From positions 1 to 62,904 of the forward strand of contig CALOBW010000010.1 of NCBI GenBank assembly GCA_942491525.1: a stretch of DNA of 62,904 bases, written 5' to 3'. The notes under the pieces are model-generated. The model worked only from the letters and a program-made list of their open reading frames with translations. It was not told the DNA's origin and searched no databases. Both the position numbers and the translations under genes were made by a program. The DNA is from CAYWBU01 sp942491525. GTDB taxonomy: Bacteria > Desulfobacterota > Desulfomonilia > UBA1062. Positions 34,601 to 42,858 of the stretch are shown here, one piece after another (within the stretch, counting starts at the first letter, position 1; each line of letters begins with the position of its first letter).

Positions 34601-34994
34601 ACTGCCGGAAACTATCCGGCCCGGAATGCTCAACTTTGAGCCGGTGCAGGGCTATCTGCGCGGTTTTATTGATCTGGTTTTCAGATATGAGGGGCGCTAC
34701 TACATTGTCGACTGGAAGTCCAACCATCTGGGGGATCGGCTCAGCGATTATTGCGGTGATAACCTTGAACGCGCCATGGCCTCCCATGACTATACAGTCC
34801 AGTACTACATCTATGCCGCCGCGCTCTGGCGTTACCTGAGCCTCAGGGGGCAGCAGGACAGTTTCGGTGGTGTCTTCTATATTTTCTTGCGGGGCGTCGA
34901 TCCGGCGGCCCCCGGCAGCGGCATCTATCATGACCAGCCCGATCTGAAGCAGATTGAGCTGCTGGCGGCGCTGCTCGGAGGAGATCATGAGTGA
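31629..34994 (+). CDS. recB: Exodeoxyribonuclease V beta subunit (helicase-nuclease)
   Basis: RecB is the 3'-5' SF1A helicase and nuclease of RecBCD. The 1121-residue protein has the Walker A motif EASAGTGKT (18-26), VTYTEAATAELKERI, the DEXX motif ALIDEFQDTDPVQYEVF, GDPKQAIYAFRGADIFTYL, the C-terminal helicase motif IQTMHKSKGLEYDIVF and LYVALTRAKRCCYL. The RecB nuclease domain at the C-terminus has IDLVFRYEGRYYIVDWKSNHLG, with the catalytic D...DWK. All helicase and nuclease motifs look intact. It overlaps recC by 4 bases and recD by 8. Confidence 0.97.
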   Translation: MKSLDLLKTPLAGRNLIEASAGTGKTYTITYLYLRLLLERQITVERILVVTYTEAATAELKERIRSGIRDCLMVFRGGATTDETMQQLVESFAERELAIKLLDRAMKRFDEAAIFTIHGFCQRMLMELAFESGTLFDAELSAEQDVLLQEIADDYVRLQLYEGLPGFVVENLSGCTVADFRLLSRIGLAADVVPQLERPQLTTDNLRPMKSRLVALWQGQRNELVTQLQEFAGFNRQSYNKSRVSQLVSDMDLFAVTDNLLPFDKFSLLTSSGAKLKKNSNLPDSLFWECADEYMQAAELLVEQIGELSIWLRAGFVNYLRDELPRRKDLAGILHFDDLLLRMRDALTAPAFVTALRARFEAALIDEFQDTDPVQYEVFNRVFVDCLFMIGDPKQAIYAFRGADIFTYLDAKESVAIERRYTLGINYRSAALLVAAVNRLFERNHDAFVFEGIDFEPVASGSGAQPLAGRAPMNIWLLDDELSREAATERIVQGLAAEIVELLTGEVEPGQIAVLVRSNLEARAVRDALAHKRVPCVLDSDENVFNSAEALDMLQLLSALTAPRSASMVRGALLSPLLGYSARDLDGLDDRGFDKLLELFFELSDLWQRQGFVRLSAALLSRFEVRQRILAQPLGERRLTNILQLIELLGSVSQQYRLDALELTKWLADRINAAASESEEHLMRLESDAQAVRIQTMHKSKGLEYDIVFCPFSWGASELRRGSLVSCHAAGRQLVDLGSENLDEHRALANREALAENMRLLYVALTRAKRCCYLVWGPIKGSATSAVAWLLHGHRVSDIAELPDFAELKADLAELADERIALLALPEASDRVYSPGQTVSHEPQLRSFGRSVDRSVGVTSFSALSYGASHVSDHDQLTLAGVRPEPRGDIFGFPRGARPGSMLHNIFENLDFCAGPDTRRQVVGESMRRFGFDELWLDVVDQMVGRVLAAPLGPEGIRLGRVALVDRLTELEFYCPLGLLEPGVLNGYFSELPETIRPGMLNFEPVQGYLRGFIDLVFRYEGRYYIVDWKSNHLGDRLSDYCGDNLERAMASHDYTVQYYIYAAALWRYLSLRGQQDSFGGVFYIFLRGVDPAAPGSGIYHDQPDLKQIELLAALLGGDHE

Positions 34995-36615
34995 ACTGAG
35001 GGCAATCGACAGGCAGTTTGCCAAATTTATCGGCCAGTTGGGCGGATCAGAGGAGGTTCAGCGGGCGGCGGCCATGCTGAGCCGTGGCCTGGCTGACGGC
35101 CATATCTGCCTTGAGCATGCCCCGCAGGAGCTGCTCCTTAGTGAACTGGTGGGTGAGCCCGGAGAGAACTGTCCGCTTATCATGGATGCCAAGAACCGGC
35201 TCTACCTGAAACGCTACCATGTGGCGGAGCAGGATCTGGCCAGGCGCCTGGTGGATCTCAATGCGCATCGCTTTGAGATCGGCACGGTCGATTCGCAGAT
35301 TCTGCCCCGCAGCCCCGAGGTTGACTGGCAGGCGGTGGCCGCCGTGGCCAGTCTGCAGAGCGGGCTGAGTGTGATCTCAGGCGGTCCCGGAACAGGCAAG
35401 ACCACCACGGTGGCCCGCATTCTGGCCCTGCTTCTGAGTTCGGATCCCGCTCTGAGGATTGCCCTGGCCGCGCCCACCGGCAAGGCCGCCGACCGTCTGC
35501 AGGAGTCGATTGCCGCCGCCATGCAGCGTTTTGACCTGAAACTGGACGGCGCCACAACCTTGCACCGGCTGCTGGGGTGGCGTGACGGACAGTTCAGGTT
35601 CAATGCCGATAATCTGCTGCCCTACGATGTGGTGGTGGTTGATGAGGCCTCCATGGTTTCACTGCCCCTGATGTGTGCGCTGGTGCAGGCCGTAGCGCCG
35701 CAGGCGCGTCTGATCATGTTGGGTGACCGCGATCAGCTGGCCAGCGTCGAAGCCGGCTATGTTCTGGGCGATATCTGTGAGGCGGCAGGCGGTTTCTCAG
35801 CTGAGTTCAGCGCGCTGGCAGCCGATCTCTGCGGATTCGGTCTGCCGGTCGGCAGCGGCGGTACGCTGGTGAACTCGGTTGTGGAGCTCAGGAAAACCTG
35901 GCGTTTCGATGCGCAAAGCGGCATCGGCAATCTGAGCCGGGCCGTCAATGCCGGCGATGTCGCTGCTGCCGCCGCCATCGTCGGTTCCGAGCAGCCGGAC
36001 CTCAGTTACAGCGCCGGACTGCCGGATGATTTTGAACAGCGGCTGATCGACTGGTATCGCGATGTGCTCTCTGCCGCAGACAAGGCTGAGATGTTTGAAC
36101 GCATGGGGCGTTTCAGGCTGCTCTGCGCCCTCAACCGGGGCGTGCGTGGTGCCGAGGGGCTCAATGATCTGGCGGAGACCATCTTGTCGCGGGCCGGTTT
36201 GATCCGTCCCGGTTACAACTATCACGGTCGTCCCATCATGGTGACTGAGAATGATTACAATCTGGGGCTTTACAACGGAGATATCGGCATCGTGCTGGAG
36301 GACCGGGATGGCCTGGGGGCCTGGTTCAGCGCCCGCGACGGACTGCGGCGTATCAGCGCGGCGCGCCTGCCGCACCATCAGACCGTTTATGCCATGACCA
36401 TCCATAAGTCCCAGGGCTCAGAGTTTGACGAGGTTCTGCTGGTTCTGCCCTCCATGGACAGTGAAGTTCTGACCCGTGAACTCATCTATACCGGGATCAC
36501 CCGGGCCCGCCGGACTCTCGGAATCTGCGGGCCGCTGGAGTTGTTTGAACGGGCCGTCAGCCGTCGCACCAGGCGCAGTTCGGGGCTGATGGATGCCCTA
36601 TCTTTTTATTCTTGA
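34987..36615 (+). CDS. recD: Exodeoxyribonuclease V alpha subunit (helicase)
   Basis: RecD is the 5'-3' SF1B helicase of RecBCD. The start ATG at 34987 lies just after GGAGGA and eight bases inside recB; an ATG 33 bases upstream would add an unrelated segment. The 542-residue protein has the Walker A motif SGGPGTGKTT (131-140), VVVDEASMVSLPLM, LGDRDQLASVEAGYVLGDI, and YAMTIHKSQGSEFDEVLLVLP, ending with ELIYTGITRARRTL. Family length is about 570-610, so it is slightly short at its N-terminal domain. No terminator follows; the perM-like gene starts 30 bases later. Confidence 0.96.
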   Translation: MSELRAIDRQFAKFIGQLGGSEEVQRAAAMLSRGLADGHICLEHAPQELLLSELVGEPGENCPLIMDAKNRLYLKRYHVAEQDLARRLVDLNAHRFEIGTVDSQILPRSPEVDWQAVAAVASLQSGLSVISGGPGTGKTTTVARILALLLSSDPALRIALAAPTGKAADRLQESIAAAMQRFDLKLDGATTLHRLLGWRDGQFRFNADNLLPYDVVVVDEASMVSLPLMCALVQAVAPQARLIMLGDRDQLASVEAGYVLGDICEAAGGFSAEFSALAADLCGFGLPVGSGGTLVNSVVELRKTWRFDAQSGIGNLSRAVNAGDVAAAAAIVGSEQPDLSYSAGLPDDFEQRLIDWYRDVLSAADKAEMFERMGRFRLLCALNRGVRGAEGLNDLAETILSRAGLIRPGYNYHGRPIMVTENDYNLGLYNGDIGIVLEDRDGLGAWFSARDGLRRISAARLPHHQTVYAMTIHKSQGSEFDEVLLVLPSMDSEVLTRELIYTGITRARRTLGICGPLELFERAVSRRTRRSSGLMDALSFYS

Positions 36616-36645
36616 TCAGTCTATACTGTCTGCACTGAGGTTATT

Positions 36646-37674
36646 ATGCGAACATCTGAAATCCTGATTACTATTGCGGCTTTCTTTATAATTGTGGCCG
36701 GCATGCGTGCGGCGGCCGTAATCGTGGTGCCGTTCCTGCTGGCGGCCTTCATCGCCATTATCAGCTCGGGTCCGCTCTTCTGGCTGCAGCGCAAGAAGAT
36801 TCCGACTGTCCTGGCGCTGTTGATCGTTGTCGGCGGTATTTTGTGCGTGTTCAGCATCATCGGTATGATGGTTGGCACCTCGGTCAAAGATTTCACCAAG
36901 GATCTGCCCATCTACCAGGACAAGCTGCGTCTGCAGACGGCCACCATATTTGCCTGGCTGGAGGTGCACGGCATTGACAGTTCGGTTGTCGCCCTGGATG
37001 ACTACTTCAATCCCATGGCGGCCATGAACCTGGTGGCAACCCTGCTGAACAGTTTCGGCAATGTTCTGACCAACGGTTTTCTGATCCTGATGACGGTTGT
37101 CTTTATGCTGCTGGAAGCTTCAAGTTTCCCGGCCAAGCTGAGCTATATCCTGGGTTCGCCGGATAGGCCGCTGGCCCGTTTTGACCGGTTCTTTGAAGAG
37201 GTTAACCACTACATGGCCATCAAGACGCTGATCTGCATCGCGACCGGTATTGTCATGACCATCTGGCTGACCATTCTGGGGGTCGACTATGCGCTGCTCT
37301 GGGGATTGCTGGCGTTTGCGCTCAACTATATCCCCAACATCGGGTCGATCATTGCAGCTGTGCCGCCCTTCCTGCTGGCCATCGTTCAGCTCGGTTTCGG
37401 GCGGGCCATTGCCGTGGCAGTCGGTTATCTGGTGGTTAATCTGATGATCGGGAACCTGATCGAGCCCAGGGTTATGGGCCGCGGCCTGGGGCTCTCAACC
37501 CTGGTGGTCTTCCTCTCCCTTCTGTTCTGGGGCTGGATTCTGGGGCCGGTCGGCATGTTCCTTTCGGTGCCGTTGACCATCACGGCCAAGATTGCCCTGG
37601 ATGGACGCAGTGACACCAAGTGGGCTGCCATTCTGCTGGGCTCGGATGTGCCGGGCAGTGCTGCCAAAGAGTAA
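36646..37674 (+). CDS. AI-2E/PerM family permease
   Basis: A 342-residue inner-membrane protein of the AI-2E (PerM/YdiK) family with about seven hydrophobic helices. Typical motifs are AVIVVPFLLAAFIAIISSGPLFWLQRK at the start, a central soluble part (SVKDFTKDLPIYQDKLRLQ), and the conserved LWGLLAFALNYIPNIGSIIAAVPPFLLAI and NLIEPRVMGRGLGLSTLVVFLSLLFWGWILGPVGMFLSVPL. Family members export AI-2 in E. coli (TqsA), exchange Na+/H+ or are uncharacterised, so the substrate is not predictable. It is 30 bases downstream of recD and may be read through from that operon; the linkage looks incidental. Its stop abuts the convergent HpaA-like gene. Confidence 0.88.
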   Translation: MRTSEILITIAAFFIIVAGMRAAAVIVVPFLLAAFIAIISSGPLFWLQRKKIPTVLALLIVVGGILCVFSIIGMMVGTSVKDFTKDLPIYQDKLRLQTATIFAWLEVHGIDSSVVALDDYFNPMAAMNLVATLLNSFGNVLTNGFLILMTVVFMLLEASSFPAKLSYILGSPDRPLARFDRFFEEVNHYMAIKTLICIATGIVMTIWLTILGVDYALLWGLLAFALNYIPNIGSIIAAVPPFLLAIVQLGFGRAIAVAVGYLVVNLMIGNLIEPRVMGRGLGLSTLVVFLSLLFWGWILGPVGMFLSVPLTITAKIALDGRSDTKWAAILLGSDVPGSAAKE

Positions 37675-38469
37675 TCAGAATCCCTGGAACTGATCCAGCT
37701 GTTTGAGCTCCATAACTCTGTCGCTGAATGAGAGAATCTCCTGGGCGCTTATCTGCCGTTCCAGTTGCAGCATACTCTGATGGTAGAACTGGTTGAGCAG
37801 GTCGGCCAGCACTTGGTCGGTATCATCCACAATCTTGGTGTTGGTAACTATGATGAAGCCGATGATTTTACTGAAAAGTCCGTTATAGTGGGCCTCGCCG
37901 CGCCAGTCATAATTGTATCTGCTGCTGAGTTTCATGGCTGAAATATCAATCTTCTTGGTGATGATGGTGCTGTTGCTGAGCGGTTCGATCAGGTCGATGG
38001 TGAGACTTCCGACCAGGGTTGCAGTGCCGCTCTCTTTGTGGATACCGCTGAATTTGTCAAAGGAGCGCTTGGTGATATCCTGTTCGACCTGAAGATCAAG
38101 GCTGGGATAGAATGTCAGGTAGAGTGATTTTTTCTGGGAGTAGGTGATGTCGTCCTGCAGTTCATGAGGCCCGCTGGCACTGAATCCGCTGCGTTCGATA
38201 AGTTTGATGCACTCCCTGCCCATGGCGTCTGTCAGTTTCTCTGCATAATATTTGTCGAATGCGCTATTGAAGTCGCTGCTGTGGGTTTCGATGCTGCGGA
38301 TGGCCGTGCTGAGCAGGATGGGCTCAACGACGGCGATTGTGTGTTGACGGGCGTCTGTCAGACTGACAGGGAAGTCATATTCAAGGTTAAGCTCTCCCTG
38401 GCGCACGGTCGGATTGCCGGCGCAGCCGCAGAGGATCAGCAACAGAATTATGAGATGTTTATTGTACAT
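37675..38469 (-). CDS. HpaA-like lipoprotein
   Basis: A 264-residue predicted lipoprotein: signal MYNKHLIILLLILCG with Cys16 (LCGC). From memory of Helicobacter pylori HpaA, several collinear blocks agree: HTIAVVEP (HpaA HVVAVLQP), ITYSQKKSLYLTFYPSLDL (IDFSQKKEGYLALAISGEI), LTIDLIEPLSNSTIITKKIDISAM ([24 protein letters not shown]) and a helical C-terminal region ending in a run of charged residues. HpaA is a surface and flagellar-sheath lipoprotein needed for colonisation. Occurrence outside Campylobacterota would be unusual. The gene is convergent with the perM-like gene with no space between stops. Its G+C is lower than nearby genes. Function here unknown. Confidence 0.65.
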   Translation of the reverse strand: MYNKHLIILLLILCGCAGNPTVRQGELNLEYDFPVSLTDARQHTIAVVEPILLSTAIRSIETHSSDFNSAFDKYYAEKLTDAMGRECIKLIERSGFSASGPHELQDDITYSQKKSLYLTFYPSLDLQVEQDITKRSFDKFSGIHKESGTATLVGSLTIDLIEPLSNSTIITKKIDISAMKLSSRYNYDWRGEAHYNGLFSKIIGFIIVTNTKIVDDTDQVLADLLNQFYHQSMLQLERQISAQEILSFSDRVMELKQLDQFQGF

Positions 38470-38562
38470 TCATTTTCTCCTGGAGAGACAATATTTCACG
38501 GCTGCACATGGGATGCAATAGTTGATCTGGCCGTTGGCGCGTTGAACTGCTAGTATATCGGA

Positions 38563-39420
38563 ATGCTGAAAGAAAATTGTGACTGCCGCGCCGCCATCGA
38601 TGTCGGCACCAACAGTGTCAAGCTGATGATCGGCTCTCCGGGAGGAGGGCGGTCCTGTTTTGATATCCGGACCACCCGTTTGGGCGAGGATCTGGCCGCG
38701 ACCGGCGCCATTGGCGATTCTGCGCTTGAACGTACGGTGGCGGTCCTGAACGGTTATGTGGCGCAGATGCAGCTCTACGGAGTGAGCAGCTGCAGGGCGG
38801 TGGCAACCGAGGCGCTGCGCCGGGCCGAGAATGCGGCGGATGTCTGTCTGACGATAAAACGCCTGACCGGCATCCGCCTTGATGTCATCAGCGGCGCTGA
38901 GGAGGCGCGTTTGAGCCGGCAGGCGGTGCTGCTGGATTTTGAAAACTCTGAAGATCTGCTGGTGGTTAACTGCGGCGGCGGCAGCACCGAGCTGGTTGGC
39001 GGCAATTTCAGCTGCAGCCTGGATCTGGGGGCCCTCATATTGAGTCGGCAACCCAATTGGCAGGCACTTAGCGACAAGCTTGAGGCCGTTACGGCCGCGC
39101 TGGATGAGCTGGGCAGGGTCGATCGGATCGTCGGTATCGGCGGTGCCGCAGTTTCACTGGCCGCGCTCAAGATCGGCAGCACGGATTTCAGGTGCCTGAA
39201 CGGTGTGGCGCTGACGCTGGCCGAGGTGGAGCAGTTGACAGAGCTGTTGTCCAGTCTTGATCATGCCGGCCGGCTGCAGTTGCCCGGCATCTTCGCTGAA
39301 CGGGCCGCCATTATCCCGGCCGGGGCCGCCATCTACTGCTCGATAATGCAGCGGCTGGGTGCCGGGTCGTTAGTGGTGTCAACGCGCTCAATCTGTGATG
39401 CGTTAATTGAGAAAGTTTAG
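38563..39420 (+). CDS. Ppx/GppA phosphatase family protein, single-domain
   Basis: A 285-residue ASKHA-fold protein of the exopolyphosphatase / guanosine pentaphosphatase family: AAIDVGTNSVKLMIGS (phosphate 1 loop), RTTRLGEDLAATGAI, AVATEALRRAENA, VISGAEEARLSRQAVL and VVNCGGGSTELVGG (phosphate 2 loop). It stops after the second actin-like lobe, so the C-terminal HD-type domain of E. coli Ppx/GppA is absent. Short forms of this kind are common. Substrates would be polyphosphate or pppGpp; which one is not decidable. It is divergent from the HpaA-like gene across 93 bases. Confidence 0.9.
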   Translation: MLKENCDCRAAIDVGTNSVKLMIGSPGGGRSCFDIRTTRLGEDLAATGAIGDSALERTVAVLNGYVAQMQLYGVSSCRAVATEALRRAENAADVCLTIKRLTGIRLDVISGAEEARLSRQAVLLDFENSEDLLVVNCGGGSTELVGGNFSCSLDLGALILSRQPNWQALSDKLEAVTAALDELGRVDRIVGIGGAAVSLAALKIGSTDFRCLNGVALTLAEVEQLTELLSSLDHAGRLQLPGIFAERAAIIPAGAAIYCSIMQRLGAGSLVVSTRSICDALIEKV

Positions 39421-39495
39421 AAAATCTAGCCGATAATCTTCAAATTTCGTCCGCGGTCATATTGACTTGCCGAGCGGTTTCAATATTTTTTCAGG

Positions 39496-41391
39496 ATGAG
39501 GAACGACTCCGTCCAGAGTACAATCGCGCAGGCCATCGGCTGGGTTCTGGTGCTCCTGATCATGATCAATGCTGTGGATGCAATTCTGCGGTTGGGGGGC
39601 TCGGCCGACCTCTTCGGGCCGCGGGTGCGCCTGATCATGATGTTTTCAGGTCTGATTCTGGTGGTGGCGGCTCTCCAGTGGCAGGCCATGATGCAGCGGC
39701 CGCTCAAGGTGCATAACCAGTTGGCGCTGAATGCGGCTGATGTTGTGCACAATTGCATGGATGCCATTATCGCGATGAACAGCAATGGGGCCATCATCGG
39801 ACTGAATCCAGCGGCCGAGTCCATGTTCGGCCAGCACGCCATGGATGTAATCGGCCGCAGCGTGGTTGATGTGCTGGTCCCGGAATCCCTGCGTCATGAG
39901 CATCTGTCAGCCCTGAAGCGCTTCATGAATGCTGGCAGTGATCTCTTCATGGACCGGCGGCTTGATATTACGGCGCTGCACCGTGACGGCAGCGAATTTC
40001 CGGTTGAGCTGAGCCTGACCAGTTTCGAGGGCCAGCAGGGCGTGGTCTTTGTGGCCCATCTGCGGGATCAGACGAAGTCCCAGGAGGATCGGCGCAATGT
40101 TATCCATGACGCCTTTCACGATCATTTGACGCAGCTGCCCAATCGTCAGCTCTTTGAAGACCGGCTGGAGATGGCCCTGGCTCACGCCCAGCGCGACGGT
40201 CACAGTGTGGCTGTGATCTGCCTCGATCTTGATCATTTCAAGGACGTCAATGAGTCGCTGGGGCATAAGGCCGGCGACACGGTGCTTCAGAAGGTTGCCG
40301 GCCGCCTGGTGAAGCTTTGTCGTGATGAAGATACGGTGGCCCGCTCCGGCGCCGACGAGTTCATGATGATCATGCCCGGCCTGCGCAACATTCCGCAAGA
40401 TGCGATGACCGTGGCCCGCAAGATCATCGACGGCCTCTCAATCCCGATTGTTATCGGCGAGCATGAGATCTTTGTGCCGCCGTCGCTGGGGATCACCACC
40501 TTTCCCTCCGACGGCTATGATGCCGGAACGTTGATCAAGAATTCCAATATGGCCATGTACCGGGCCAAGGAGATCAGTGATAACCGGTTTGCCCTCTATA
40601 CCCCGGCCATGAACGAAAAGGCCCTTAAACGCCTTGAACTTGAGAGCAGCCTGCGCAAAGCCATGCTTAAAAATGAGTTCGAACTCTTCTATCAGCCGCT
40701 GGTCTCAGCGGACGATGGCCGGGTGTTGGGCAGTGAGGCCCTTATCAGATGGTTCAAGGGGGGGCAGACCATGATATCGCCGGTGGAGTTCATTCCCCTG
40801 GCCGAGGATACCGGGTTGATCCTGCCCCTGGGGCTCTGGGTGTTGCAGACGGCCATTCGGCAGTGCGCCGAGTGGCACGGGCATGGGTTTGCGGATATAT
40901 CTGTGTCGGTCAACCTGTCGGCGGCCCAGTTTCAGGACAGGGCCTTGGTTAAGAATGTGGATGCGCTTCTGCGCAAGTCCAGGCTCGATCCGTCAAGTCT
41001 GAATATTGAGATAACTGAGAATACACTTATGCAGGATGTGGATGCCGCCATTGAAGTTATGAACCAGCTGCGGGAGATGGGTGTCAGGATTTCACTGGAT
41101 GATTTCGGCACCGGATACTCTTCGCTCAACTATCTCAAGCGCTTCCCCATCAATGTGATTAAGATCGATAAATCATTCGTAGATGATGTGCCCCATGATG
41201 GTCAGGTGGTGGCGATCGTCAAAGGGATTCTGTCCATGGCCCACGATCTGGGGCTGACCGTGGTGGCTGAGGGGGTTGAGACTGAAGAACAGCTGAAATT
41301 CCTGCATGAGCAGGGCTGCGATGAGATTCAGGGCTATTATTTCAGCCGGCCGCTGCCCTGGGGCGAGTTTATGGAGTTTCTGCGATCCTAA
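39496..41391 (+). CDS. Membrane PAS-GGDEF(degenerate)-EAL cyclic-di-GMP protein
   Basis: A 631-residue inner-membrane signalling protein. Two hydrophobic segments (about 13-31 and 45-61), PAS (80-190, with RRLDITALHRDGSEFPVELSL), GGDEF-fold domain (200-370) and EAL domain (380-631). The diguanylate cyclase signature is altered to GADEF (285-289), while the inhibitory-type RxxD site (R276-D279, five residues ahead) is kept. The EAL domain looks active: EALIRW (414-419), NLSAAQF, IEITEN, DDFGTGYSSL (535-544), KIDKSF and EGVETEEQ. The likely net activity is c-di-GMP phosphodiesterase, perhaps with the GGDEF unit acting as a nucleotide sensor. The stop overlaps the end of the convergent permease gene by 4 bases. 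Confidence 0.93.
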   Translation: MRNDSVQSTIAQAIGWVLVLLIMINAVDAILRLGGSADLFGPRVRLIMMFSGLILVVAALQWQAMMQRPLKVHNQLALNAADVVHNCMDAIIAMNSNGAIIGLNPAAESMFGQHAMDVIGRSVVDVLVPESLRHEHLSALKRFMNAGSDLFMDRRLDITALHRDGSEFPVELSLTSFEGQQGVVFVAHLRDQTKSQEDRRNVIHDAFHDHLTQLPNRQLFEDRLEMALAHAQRDGHSVAVICLDLDHFKDVNESLGHKAGDTVLQKVAGRLVKLCRDEDTVARSGADEFMMIMPGLRNIPQDAMTVARKIIDGLSIPIVIGEHEIFVPPSLGITTFPSDGYDAGTLIKNSNMAMYRAKEISDNRFALYTPAMNEKALKRLELESSLRKAMLKNEFELFYQPLVSADDGRVLGSEALIRWFKGGQTMISPVEFIPLAEDTGLILPLGLWVLQTAIRQCAEWHGHGFADISVSVNLSAAQFQDRALVKNVDALLRKSRLDPSSLNIEITENTLMQDVDAAIEVMNQLREMGVRISLDDFGTGYSSLNYLKRFPINVIKIDKSFVDDVPHDGQVVAIVKGILSMAHDLGLTVVAEGVETEEQLKFLHEQGCDEIQGYYFSRPLPWGEFMEFLRS

Positions 41392-42155
41392 GGTTCCTGG
41401 CGCCTGGTCGTGATGAAAATGGCGATATAGAGTAGGCTGCAGCTGATCAGATAGTGCAGGGCCTCAAACAGATGGTTAACCTCGGCGTAGCCGCCTTTGA
41501 GCATTCCCCTTGCCAGACCTTCAATGGTTCCGATGTGCGGCAGGGTGATCTGGACAGTGCTTAGCAGGAAGTTGGAGCTCAGGATTGTATCGTGCATGTG
41601 CGCATTGGCTACGGCGGCGGTGATGATGATAGCCAGGGTTCCCAGCAGGGCCGGTATGCGGGTCATGAAGAGCGAGATCAGGGTGCCGATCAAAATTGTG
41701 GCCAGTATGGCCAGGCCGGTCAGCATCAGGGCCGGCAGCAATGACGGATTGACCTGGAGGGAGTGACTGGTCACGGCAAACAGTGCCGTCGCCAGCCCCA
41801 GGGTGATCAGATAATAGACCATTACGATCAGCCAGGCGCCGAGCAGTCTGGCCAACAGGTAGTGGTGGCGATTGACGGGGAAGGCCAAGATCTGGGCGAA
41901 GACGCGCTCATCCTGGTCGCTTCTGATGCAGCTGGTGCCGAAGATGGCGCCCAGCAGGCAGCTCCAGACCGAAGTTATCAAGAAGAGCAGGTCCAGTCCC
42001 CCGGCCATGCCGGCGCTGTTGCTGGCGGTATAGTCAACCAGGCCGTTGATGCCGTAGATGATCCCCAGGGTGATCAGAAATACAAAGATCAGCGTCTTGC
42101 TGCGGTACTCTTTCTGGACGGTGTTGGCCAGCAGGGTCAGGAAGTGGTTATGCAT
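41388..42155 (-). CDS. ABC-2-type transporter permease
   Basis: A 255-residue polytopic membrane protein. The start ATG at 42155 lies in the end of the ATPase gene (8-base overlap); the longer open frame up to 42281 is antisense-like low-complexity sequence and is rejected. It has about six hydrophobic helices: KTLIFVFLITLGIIYGINGLVDY, GLDLLFLITSVWSCLLGAIFGT, LIVMVYYLITLGLATALFAV, LPALMLTGLAILATILIGTLISLFMT, IPALLGTLAIIITAAVANA and ALHYLISCSLLYIAIFITT. The motif SCIRSDQDERVFAQILAFPVNRHHYLLARLL is typical of ABC-2/NatB/CcmB-like exporters. It pairs with the ATPase encoded upstream. The substrate is unknown. Confidence 0.85.
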   Translation of the reverse strand: MHNHFLTLLANTVQKEYRSKTLIFVFLITLGIIYGINGLVDYTASNSAGMAGGLDLLFLITSVWSCLLGAIFGTSCIRSDQDERVFAQILAFPVNRHHYLLARLLGAWLIVMVYYLITLGLATALFAVTSHSLQVNPSLLPALMLTGLAILATILIGTLISLFMTRIPALLGTLAIIITAAVANAHMHDTILSSNFLLSTVQITLPHIGTIEGLARGMLKGGYAEVNHLFEALHYLISCSLLYIAIFITTRRQEP

Positions 42156-42858
42156 TGCCGTGCTCCACCAGGCTGCAGAAGAGATCCTCCAGTGACGACT
42201 GGCCCTTGAGCTCCTGCAGCTCACCGCGGGCGATGATTTCGCCTTCGTGCAGGATGGCGATGTCGTCGCAAATCTGTTCAACTTCAGCCAGGATGTGTGA
42301 GTTTATCAGGATGGTGCAGCCGCGCTGGTGCAGGTCGCGGATCAGCTGCTTGACTTCGCGGATACCCAGGGGATCGAGTCCCGAGAACGGTTCGTCGAGG
42401 ATGACAATCCTGGCGCCGCTTAGGATTGTGCAGGCCAAGCCCAGGCGTTGGAGCTGGCCTTTGGAGAGGGTTTTGATGCGTTGCCGGCGGATCTTGCCGA
42501 TTCTCAGTTTCTCAATGGCCTCGGTTACGGCTTGTTGGGGCTGTCCGAGCCTGAACATCTTGGCATAGAACAGCATGCAGCCCTCGACGGTGTAGTAGGG
42601 GAAGAATGAGAAGCGCTCCGGCATAAAGGCCAGCGTTTGCCGGCTGGAGGGCTGACCGGCCGGCTGCGAGTTGATCATAATGGTTCCGCTCTGGGGACGG
42701 CTCAGATCCAGGATGCATTTAACCAGGGTGGTCTTGCCGGCGCCGTTGGGGCCCAACAGGCCCAGGATGCGGCCCTCATGCAGGTCGAGGCTGATGTTGT
42801 TCAGGGCGCAGTTGCGGCCGTAGTATTTGGTGAGATCCCTGATTTCGATTGGATGCAT
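42148..42858 (-). CDS. ABC transporter ATP-binding protein
   Basis: A 236-residue ABC ATPase. It has Walker A GPNGAGKTT, Q-loop region (TLAFMPERFSFFPYYTVEGCM), signature LSKGQLQRLG (the usual LSGGQ is altered to LSKGQ, common in ABC-2 export ATPases), Walker B IVILDEPFSGLDP and H-loop NSHIL. Architecture is that of CcmA/NatA-type exporters with a short C-terminal extension. The ATG overlaps the omptin-like gene stop (TAATG), and the permease start lies in its 3' end, so all three are translationally coupled. The likely role is export or extraction of an envelope component or peptide. Confidence 0.93.
   Translation of the reverse strand: MHPIEIRDLTKYYGRNCALNNISLDLHEGRILGLLGPNGAGKTTLVKCILDLSRPQSGTIMINSQPAGQPSSRQTLAFMPERFSFFPYYTVEGCMLFYAKMFRLGQPQQAVTEAIEKLRIGKIRRQRIKTLSKGQLQRLGLACTILSGARIVILDEPFSGLDPLGIREVKQLIRDLHQRGCTILINSHILAEVEQICDDIAILHEGEIIARGELQELKGQSSLEDLFCSLVEHGNA

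Noticed and set aside
38530..38562. Possible sigma54 promoter before the Ppx/GppA gene (TGGCGC...ACTGC)
   Set aside because: Spacing between GG and GC is 11 bases rather than 10, and the boxes are poor.
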